This document shows positions 5,306-10,747 of a stretch of 10,747 bases of DNA, one piece after another. The stretch is from JAGLTQ01 sp964605385 (GTDB lineage Bacteria > Pseudomonadota > Gammaproteobacteria > UBA6429 > Thiohalophilaceae), in assembly GCA_964605385.1 (NCBI GenBank), contig CAZSCK010000081.1, positions 1-10,747 on the forward strand, read 5' to 3'. The notes beneath the pieces are model-generated. The model made no database searches, was not told where the DNA came from, and saw only the letters and a list, made by a program, of their open reading frames with translations. Each line of letters begins with the position of its first letter. Within the stretch, counting starts at the first letter, position 1. A program made the translations under genes and the position numbers.

Positions 5306-7672
5306 ATGGCAAATATAGAAATTAACGGAAAACCGCTTCAGGTAGCTGATGGAGCAATGGTGATTGAAGCGGCTGATAACGCCGGTATCACTATTCCGCG
5401 TTTTTGTTATCACAAAAAATTATCTGTCGCGGCAAATTGCCGTATGTGTTTAGTTGAAATCGAGAAGGTTGCAAAACCTGTTCCTGCTTGTGCTACGCCG
5501 GTTACGGATGGCATGAAAATTTTCACAAAGTCCACGGTGGCGCTTGAAGCACAGCAAAGTGTTATGGAGTTCCTGTTAATTAATCATCCGCTTGATTGCC
5601 CAATTTGTGATCAAGGTGGTGAGTGTGAGTTACAGGATATTGCGGTTGGTTTTGGTCAGGATATTTCTCGTTATAAAGAACAAAAAAGGGTTGTTGCCGA
5701 TAAAGACATTGGTCCTTTAATCGCAACAGAAATGACACGTTGTATACATTGCACACGTTGTGTTCGTTTTGGTCAGGAAGTTGCTGGCATAATGGAACTG
5801 GGTGCAACGGGTCGTGGCGATCATATGCGCATTGGTACTTATGTTGAACGTACTGTTGCTTCAGAAATGTCGGGTAATGTTATTGATTTATGTCCGGTTG
5901 GTGCATTAACCTCAAAACCATATCGTTATACCGGTCGGCCATGGGAAAATGCTCAGGCTAAAAGTATCGCGGCACATGATTGTCTCGGTTCAAATATCGA
6001 AATTGAAACACGTCGTAACAAAGTGATGCGTGTTTTACCTGATGAGAATGAAACGATTAATGAACTTTGGTTATCAGATCGTGATCGCTTTAGTTATCTT
6101 GGTTTAAAACATGATGATCGTTTGCAATCACCGATGATCAAACAAGGTAATAGCTGGAAAGAAGTCGATTGGCAAACAGCTTTAAATTACGCTTATGAAG
6201 GTTTAAAAACGGTTATTAAAAAAGACGGCGTAGAAAATGTTGGTGCACTTATATCTCCTTCTGCAACTGTAGAAGAAATGTATTTAGCGCAAAAGTTAAT
6301 GCGTGCTATTGGTTCGAATAATATCGAACACCGTTTACGTCAGTCTGATTTTAGTGATCAGGATATTGCGCCACAATTTCCTGCTTTAGCTCAATCACTG
6401 ACTGATTTAGAAAACAGTAATGCCGTTTTATTAGTGGGTTCCTGGATTCGTAAAGATCAACCGATTGCAGCACATCGTATTCACAAAGCATCTCGCAAAG
6501 GTGCAAAAATTATGGCCGTGAATGCGGTTGATTTTGATTTCAATTTTCCCATTGAAGAACAGGCAATTACTTCACCTGCAGAGATGGTGAGCTCACTTGC
6601 TGAAATAACAAAAGCACTATTAACGTTAAGCGGCAAGTCTGCAGCACAAGGTTTGGATGCTTTATTAAGCAATGTTAAAACCAGTGATGCCTGTCTCGAT
6701 ATTGCAAAACATTTACATAGTGCAGAAAAAGCGACCGTTATTTTGGGTACACAAGCAATGTTGCAACCTCAGTTAGCCGATTTACGAGCATTAAGCACTA
6801 TGATTGCTGAGCTTTCCGGTGCAACCATGAGTACCTTAACGGATGGCGCAAACGCTGCCGGTGCCTGGTTAACAGGTGCAGTTCCTCACCGTGCTTGTGG
6901 CGGAGAAGCAACTGCAGGTAAAAACGCAAGTGAAATGTTAAGCAACGGCATGAATGCTTTTGTTCTTTTAGACGTAGAGCCTGAACTTGATACGGCTAAT
7001 CCTTCAGTTGCAGTGAAAGCGGTTAATGATGCTGACTTTGTTATTTCCATGACACCTTATGTTACGGATGAAATGAAAGCTTATGCAGATGTATTACTTC
7101 CTGTATCACCGTTTAGTGAAACGTCAGGAACCTATGTTAATGCCGAAGGTACATGGCAGAGCTTTGCAGGTGCGGTAACGCCGCTCGCGGAAACACGTCC
7201 AGCATGGAAAGTTTTACGTGTACTTGGAAATATATTTGAGCTCGAAGGTTTTGATTACATTACATCAGAAGATGTGCGTGATGAAGCAAAACAACAAGCA
7301 GGTAAACTTGATGTTAGCAATAAAGCGACATGGCGTTGTCCTGCAACATTAGCTAAACAAACTGATGCGATTAATCGTATTGGTGTATTACCACTTTATG
7401 CTGTTGATAGTGTGGTGCGACGTTCTGAAGCATTACAACAAACCGATGATGCTATTCCGGCTTGTGTGATTATTAATGCAGAACTGGCAAAACAAAATAA
7501 AATTCAGGATGAAGACGATGTTGTTGTAACGCAAAACAATGTTAAGTTGAAATTAAGAGTACATATCGAAGATTCAGTTCCGGATAATTGTGTCGTTATT
7601 CCACAAGGCGTGCCGGGTATTGAAGATTTTGATGCGTCTTATTCTGAAATAACATTAAGCACTAAAAGCTAA
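5306..7672 (+). CDS. nuoG: NADH-quinone oxidoreductase subunit G (NuoG)
   Basis: NuoG (75-kDa subunit homologue) is the largest peripheral-arm subunit and relays electrons from NuoF towards NuoI. The 788 residues start with a [2Fe-2S] ferredoxin domain (N1b: Cys34, Cys45, Cys48, Cys62). The N5 [4Fe-4S] site follows with its unusual histidine ligand (His94, Cys98, Cys101, Cys107), then N4 (Cys146, Cys149, Cys152, Cys196). From about 220 on it resembles molybdopterin oxidoreductases without a functional cofactor site, ending in a dinucleotide-binding-like barrel (about 690-785). The extra N7 cluster of some NuoG proteins is absent: only Cys226 occurs in that region. The start is ATG 5306, with only a weak GAG at 5296-5298 as Shine-Dalgarno. 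It lies directly after the structured insert. Confidence 0.97.
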   Translation: MANIEINGKPLQVADGAMVIEAADNAGITIPRFCYHKKLSVAANCRMCLVEIEKVAKPVPACATPVTDGMKIFTKSTVALEAQQSVMEFLLINHPLDCPICDQGGECELQDIAVGFGQDISRYKEQKRVVADKDIGPLIATEMTRCIHCTRCVRFGQEVAGIMELGATGRGDHMRIGTYVERTVASEMSGNVIDLCPVGALTSKPYRYTGRPWENAQAKSIAAHDCLGSNIEIETRRNKVMRVLPDENETINELWLSDRDRFSYLGLKHDDRLQSPMIKQGNSWKEVDWQTALNYAYEGLKTVIKKDGVENVGALISPSATVEEMYLAQKLMRAIGSNNIEHRLRQSDFSDQDIAPQFPALAQSLTDLENSNAVLLVGSWIRKDQPIAAHRIHKASRKGAKIMAVNAVDFDFNFPIEEQAITSPAEMVSSLAEITKALLTLSGKSAAQGLDALLSNVKTSDACLDIAKHLHSAEKATVILGTQAMLQPQLADLRALSTMIAELSGATMSTLTDGANAAGAWLTGAVPHRACGGEATAGKNASEMLSNGMNAFVLLDVEPELDTANPSVAVKAVNDADFVISMTPYVTDEMKAYADVLLPVSPFSETSGTYVNAEGTWQSFAGAVTPLAETRPAWKVLRVLGNIFELEGFDYITSEDVRDEAKQQAGKLDVSNKATWRCPATLAKQTDAINRIGVLPLYAVDSVVRRSEALQQTDDAIPACVIINAELAKQNKIQDEDDVVVTQNNVKLKLRVHIEDSVPDNCVVIPQGVPGIEDFDASYSEITLSTKS

Positions 7673-7693
7673 TTGAGAGAGTTGGAACGATAG

Positions 7694-8824
7694 ATGGAAT
7701 GGTTAAATACAAGTATTGATTGGCTGACATTACTGTTTCAGGAATGGGTGGTTGTTTATTTTCATATGTTACCTGATGTATTGCAGACGGTTATCTGGAT
7801 CGTTTTAAAGATTGTTGTGATCATGGTACCTCTCATGCTCTGTGTTGCTTACTTAACTCTGGCGGAACGTAAAGTTATTGGTGCTATGCAAGTTCGCATG
7901 GGACCAACCATGGTTGGCCCACGCGGTTCATTACAACCGATTGCAGATGCGCTTAAACTGATGTTTAAGGAAATCATTATTCCAAACGGGGCAAATAAGT
8001 ATTTGTTCCTCACTGCACCGTTATTATCACTTGGGCCGGCATTGGCTGCCTGGGCTGTTCTGCCTTTTGGCGATGGCCTGGTTCTCGCTGAAACTAATGC
8101 AGCATTGTTATATGTGTTGGCATTAACATCAGTTGGTGTTTATGGCGTTATTATTGCGGGTTGGTCTTCTAACTCTAAATATGCGCTATTAGGTACCATG
8201 CGTTCTGCGGCACAAATTGTTTCTTATGAAATCGCAATGGGTTTTGCATTGGTTGGTGTACTGATTGCGGCGGGAAGCTTGAATTTAGGCGAGATTGTGA
8301 ATTCACAAAGAGGAGAATACGGTTTTGCTAACTGGTTCTTTCTTCCGCTATTCCCATTATTTGTAATCTATTTTATTTCGGGCGTTGCTGAAACTAACCG
8401 CGCACCTTTTGATGTTGCTGAGGGTGAGTCCGAAATTGTTGCCGGTTTCCATGTTGATTACTCTGGTATGGCCTTTGCCGTATTCTTCCTTGCGGAATAC
8501 GCCAATATGATTTTGATCGCAGCATTAACCGCACTTATGTTTATGGGGGGCTGGTTATCTATGTTCCCTGCAAGCTGGATTGCTCCATTTGCAGATGTTC
8601 CTGTATTGGGTTGGGTATTAGGCGATGGCATACATTGGTTCTTTGCTAAAATGTCTATCTTCCTGTTTTTGTTCTTATGGTTCCGTGCCACATTCCCGCG
8701 CTATCGTTATGATCAAATTATGCGTTTAGGTTGGAAAGTGTTTATTCCGATCACAATCTTTTGGTTGCTATTGGTCGGTATCTTTGTATTACAGGGCTGG
8801 TTTGGGCTTGGTGGAGCATCATGA
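7694..8824 (+). CDS. nuoH: NADH-quinone oxidoreductase subunit H (NuoH)
   Basis: NuoH (ND1 homologue) is the multi-helix membrane subunit that docks the peripheral arm and forms the quinone channel together with NuoB and NuoD. The 376 residues contain the signatures LAERKVIGAMQVRMGP (56-71), SLQPIADALKLMFKE (79-93) and the acidic loop ETNRAPFDVAEGESE (233-247), followed by FLAEYANM. About eight to nine hydrophobic segments are visible. It is somewhat longer than many NuoH proteins because of about 25 extra N-terminal residues. ATG 7766 (Met25) is a possible shorter start, but ATG 7694 has TTGGAA about 7 bases upstream. In GFHVDYSGM, residue 255 is Asp where I recall Glu as usual, a conservative change. 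It lies 21 bases after nuoG and 16 before nuoI. Confidence 0.96.
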   Translation: MEWLNTSIDWLTLLFQEWVVVYFHMLPDVLQTVIWIVLKIVVIMVPLMLCVAYLTLAERKVIGAMQVRMGPTMVGPRGSLQPIADALKLMFKEIIIPNGANKYLFLTAPLLSLGPALAAWAVLPFGDGLVLAETNAALLYVLALTSVGVYGVIIAGWSSNSKYALLGTMRSAAQIVSYEIAMGFALVGVLIAAGSLNLGEIVNSQRGEYGFANWFFLPLFPLFVIYFISGVAETNRAPFDVAEGESEIVAGFHVDYSGMAFAVFFLAEYANMILIAALTALMFMGGWLSMFPASWIAPFADVPVLGWVLGDGIHWFFAKMSIFLFLFLWFRATFPRYRYDQIMRLGWKVFIPITIFWLLLVGIFVLQGWFGLGGAS

Positions 8825-8828
8825 GGTC

Positions 8829-8833
8829 GGGAG
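8829..8833 (+). promoter_or_regulatory. Ribosome binding site that sets the nuoI start
   Basis: GGGAG lies 7 bases before ATG 8841, in the gap just after the nuoH stop. The reading frame is open further upstream to TTG 8784, inside nuoH, but that start has no comparable site and would add residues not typical of the family. Confidence 0.8.
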
Positions 8834-8840
8834 AATAAAC

Positions 8841-9329
8841 ATGTCAGGACTCATTCGATTTTTAAAGAGTTTATCTCTAAGCGAATTGCTTAAAGGCCTT
8901 AATGTTACAGGACGGTACTTTTTTGCGCGCAAGTTCACTTTACAGTACCCGGATGACAAAACACCGCTGTCTCCACGTTTTCGTGGGTTACATGCATTAC
9001 GTCGATATCCAAATGGTGAAGAACGTTGTATTGCCTGCAAACTTTGTGAAGCGGTTTGTCCTGCTTTGGCAATTACGATTGAATCAGAACCACGTGAAGA
9101 TGGATCACGTCGTACTACACGGTATGACATTGATTTAACAAAATGTATTTTTTGTGGATATTGTGAAGAGTCTTGTCCAGTTGACTCCATTGTTGAAACA
9201 CATATTTTTGAATACTACGGTGAGAAAAAAGGCGATCTTTATATGACTAAAGAACGTTTGCTTGCTGTAGGTGATAAGTATGAAAAAGAAATTGCGGCTG
9301 CTCGAGCCCTTGATGCACCTTATCGTTAA
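8841..9329 (+). CDS. nuoI: NADH-quinone oxidoreductase subunit I (NuoI)
   Basis: NuoI (TYKY homologue) is an 8Fe ferredoxin that carries clusters N6a and N6b and links NuoG to the N2 cluster of NuoB. From ATG 8841 it has 162 residues, the normal length. An N-terminal amphipathic part that sits on the membrane is followed by two classic C-x2-C-x2-C-x3-C-P motifs: CIACKLCEAVCP (Cys63, 66, 69, 73) and CIFCGYCEESCP (Cys102, 105, 108, 112). In such ferredoxins the last cysteine of each motif serves the other cluster. A longer frame begins at TTG 8784 inside nuoH, but GGGAG at 8829-8833 and the family N-terminus support ATG 8841. Confidence 0.97.
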   Translation: MSGLIRFLKSLSLSELLKGLNVTGRYFFARKFTLQYPDDKTPLSPRFRGLHALRRYPNGEERCIACKLCEAVCPALAITIESEPREDGSRRTTRYDIDLTKCIFCGYCEESCPVDSIVETHIFEYYGEKKGDLYMTKERLLAVGDKYEKEIAAARALDAPYR

Positions 9330-9346
9330 ATGCAGGAATTAGAATA

Positions 9347-9952
9347 ATGGGATTTGAAAATATCGTTTTTTATGTGTTTGCTGCCATTATGGTGTTCAGT
9401 GCATCAATGGTGATCACAGTGAAAAATCCAGTTCAGGCATCGCTATTTCTTGTTTTGACATTTTTCTCGTGCTCTGCAATCTGGATGTTACTCGAAGCAG
9501 AATTTTTAGCTATTACCTTAGTACTGGTTTACGTTGGTGCGGTTATGGTTTTATTCCTTTTCGTTGTGATGATGTTAGATATTAATGTTGCCAGAATGCG
9601 TGCAGCCTTTATTCAATACTTACCAGTTGGTATCGCAGTTTTAGTGACTATGGCAGCAATGATGTATACCGTTGTAAGCGGAGATCATTTTGGTTTAGAC
9701 CAGGTTGCTGCACCAGCTCGACAGGCTGCTGATTATAATAATACACGTGAACTTGGTTTAGTCTTATATACCGTATATGTATACCCATTTGAAATTGCTG
9801 CGGTTATTTTATTGGTCGCAATTATTGCTGCGATTGCATTAACGTTACGTCGCAGACCAAAAACAAAACATCAAAATCCGGATTCACAAATTGCGGTACA
9901 ACGTGATGATCGTATTCGTATGGTTAAAATGGATTCAGAAGAGACAAAATAG
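9347..9952 (+). CDS. nuoJ: NADH-quinone oxidoreductase subunit J (NuoJ)
   Basis: NuoJ (ND6 homologue) is a membrane subunit between NuoH/NuoA and NuoK. Its third helix takes part in coupling quinone chemistry to proton movement. The 201 residues show five hydrophobic helices (about 4-24, 28-49, 52-74, 88-112 and 142-166). The conserved VYVGAVMVLFLFVVMMLD sits in helix 3 (about 61-78). A charged cytoplasmic tail of roughly 35 residues follows (RRRPKTKHQNP and on). Length and motifs are typical for proteobacterial NuoJ. AGGA at 9334-9337 lies 9 bases before the ATG. It follows nuoI by 17 bases and precedes nuoK by 8. Confidence 0.95.
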   Translation: MGFENIVFYVFAAIMVFSASMVITVKNPVQASLFLVLTFFSCSAIWMLLEAEFLAITLVLVYVGAVMVLFLFVVMMLDINVARMRAAFIQYLPVGIAVLVTMAAMMYTVVSGDHFGLDQVAAPARQAADYNNTRELGLVLYTVYVYPFEIAAVILLVAIIAAIALTLRRRPKTKHQNPDSQIAVQRDDRIRMVKMDSEETK

Positions 9953-9960
9953 GTTTTATT

Positions 9961-10266
9961 ATGATTGCTTTATCAGATTATCTTACATTAGGCGCTATTA
10001 TGTTTAGCTTGAGTGTCGCCGGTATTTTTCTTAACCGAAAAAACATCATTATTATATTGATGTCGATTGAGCTTATGTTGCTGTCTGTAAACATTAATTT
10101 TGTTGCTTTCTCTCATTTTCTTGGTGACTTATCCGGACAGGTTTTTGTTTTCTTTATTCTTACCGTTGCTGCTGCAGAAGCGGCAATTGGCCTGGCTATT
10201 CTGGTAGTGGTATTCCGTAATAAACGCACTATTGATGTCGACGAACTGGATACCATGAAGGGGTAG
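9961..10266 (+). CDS. nuoK: NADH-quinone oxidoreductase subunit K (NuoK)
   Basis: NuoK (ND4L homologue) is a small membrane subunit with three helices that supplies part of a proton path next to NuoJ and NuoN. The 101 residues are the standard length. The two membrane glutamates needed for pumping are visible as Glu37 (SIELMLLSVNINF) and Glu73 (VAAAEAAIGLAI), matching Glu36 and Glu72 of E. coli NuoK. A short AGG (9951-9953), overlapping the nuoJ stop, lies 7 bases upstream of the ATG. nuoL follows after three bases. Confidence 0.96.
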   Translation: MIALSDYLTLGAIMFSLSVAGIFLNRKNIIIILMSIELMLLSVNINFVAFSHFLGDLSGQVFVFFILTVAAAEAAIGLAILVVVFRNKRTIDVDELDTMKG

Positions 10267-10269
10267 GGC

Positions 10270-10747
10270 ATGACAGATAATATGGAAAATATTTATCTCT
10301 GGATCGTATTGTCACCACTTATTGGTTCAATCATCGCAGGTTTGTTTGGCAGCAAAGTAGGTCGCAGTGGTGCGCATTGGGCAACGATTATCGGTGTCGC
10401 TATTTCATGCGCGCTCTCTATGTATGTTTTTAAATATATTAATATAGATGGTGGTGAAACCTTTAATGCTTCTATTTATACATGGATGGTAGTTGATGGC
10501 TTGCGTCTGGAAGTGGGGTTCCTGGTTGATGAATTAACTTCCATGATGATGGTGGTAGTGACTTTTGTATCGTTAATGGTTCATATCTATACCGTTGGTT
10601 ACATGAAAGACGATCCAGGATATCAACGTTTCTTTAGTTATATCTCGCTATTCACTTTCTCAATGCTCATGTTGATCATGGCGAATAACTTCATGCAGTT
10701 ATTCTTTGGCTGGGAAGCAGTAGGTTTAGTTTCATACTTATTGATTG
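10270..10747 (+). CDS. nuoL: NADH-quinone oxidoreductase subunit L (NuoL), 5' part
   Basis: NuoL (ND5 homologue) is the distal antiporter-like proton-pumping subunit of the membrane arm. Only the first 159 complete codons lie in the window, and the frame runs open past the right edge. The family is usually above 600 residues. The translation begins MTDNMENIYLWIVLSPLIGS. It shows hydrophobic helices at about 8-27, 36-54, 84-107 and 121-140, the motif VDELTSMMMVVVTFVSLMVHIY (86-107) and FFGWEAVGLVSYLLI at the edge. Glu149 there corresponds to the essential Glu144 of E. coli NuoL. AAGGGG (10258-10263), which overlaps the end of nuoK, lies 6 bases before ATG 10270, so translation is probably coupled. 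nuoM and nuoN are expected downstream. Confidence 0.96.
   Translation, partial: MTDNMENIYLWIVLSPLIGSIIAGLFGSKVGRSGAHWATIIGVAISCALSMYVFKYINIDGGETFNASIYTWMVVDGLRLEVGFLVDELTSMMMVVVTFVSLMVHIYTVGYMKDDPGYQRFFSYISLFTFSMLMLIMANNFMQLFFGWEAVGLVSYLLI

Noticed and set aside
5956..6060. Loss of a cluster in NuoG because the N7 cysteines are missing
   Set aside because: N7 occurs only in some bacterial NuoG proteins and is off the main electron path. Its absence is normal in many proteobacteria.
8784..8840. Longer nuoI beginning at TTG 8784 inside nuoH
   Set aside because: ATG 8841 has a well-placed GGGAG and gives the standard 162-residue protein. The extra N-terminal stretch is out-of-frame nuoH sequence.
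8819..9190. 123-residue open frame on the - strand opposite nuoI
   Set aside because: It lies entirely antisense to a well-supported gene, has no recognisable domain, and its frame is explained by codon bias of nuoI. The other - strand frames across the operon are rejected for the same reason.

Overview
The window is almost entirely the first twelve genes of a respiratory complex I operon: nuoA, B, C, D, E, F, G, H, I, J, K and the 5' part of nuoL. All lie on the + strand in the canonical bacterial order. The source is most likely a gammaproteobacterium outside the enteric group. Reasons are that the proteins carry proteobacterial signatures, nuoC and nuoD are separate genes (they are fused in Escherichia coli and its relatives), NuoG lacks the cysteines of the extra N7 cluster, and the upstream tRNA-Pro(GGG) closely resembles E. 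coli proL. The DNA is AT-leaning with A/T-rich third codon positions. I cannot name a genus from the sequence alone.

Layout. Positions 1-29 are a short edge fragment that may belong to a dispersed repeat. A complete tRNA-Pro(GGG) with encoded CCA lies at 30-106, followed directly by an intrinsic terminator (111-148). Positions 149-483 are an AT-rich non-coding leader with a plausible sigma70 promoter (TTGACA at 330-335, TAGACT at 354-359) for the nuo operon. From 484 to the right edge the genes are tightly packed: nuoA/B, nuoC/D and nuoD/E overlap, and most other gaps are under 25 bases. There are two exceptions, one on each side of nuoF. An 80-base AT-rich gap precedes nuoF, and a 255-base gap between nuoF and nuoG holds a striking GC-rich structured element.

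Function. NuoE, F and G form the NADH-oxidising module: FMN plus clusters N1a, N3, N1b, N4 and N5. NuoB, C, D and I form the arm that carries electrons through N6a, N6b and N2 to quinone. NuoA, H, J, K and L are membrane subunits that couple quinone reduction to proton translocation. All expected iron-sulphur ligands, the quinone-site His/Tyr pair of NuoD and the key membrane glutamates of NuoK and NuoL are present, so the complex looks functional. NuoM and NuoN would be expected just past the right edge.

Most notable feature. The nuoF-nuoG gap contains two diverged tandem copies (about 5072-5151 and 5170-5250) of a modular hairpin unit. Their stems differ by compensatory changes, while the linkers and GGA-containing loops are conserved. 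That pattern indicates selection on structure. The GGA-in-loop arrangement, on the strand that matches the nuo mRNA, resembles binding sites of the CsrA/RsmA family. The protein-coding content itself is ordinary, and I see no novel gene system.
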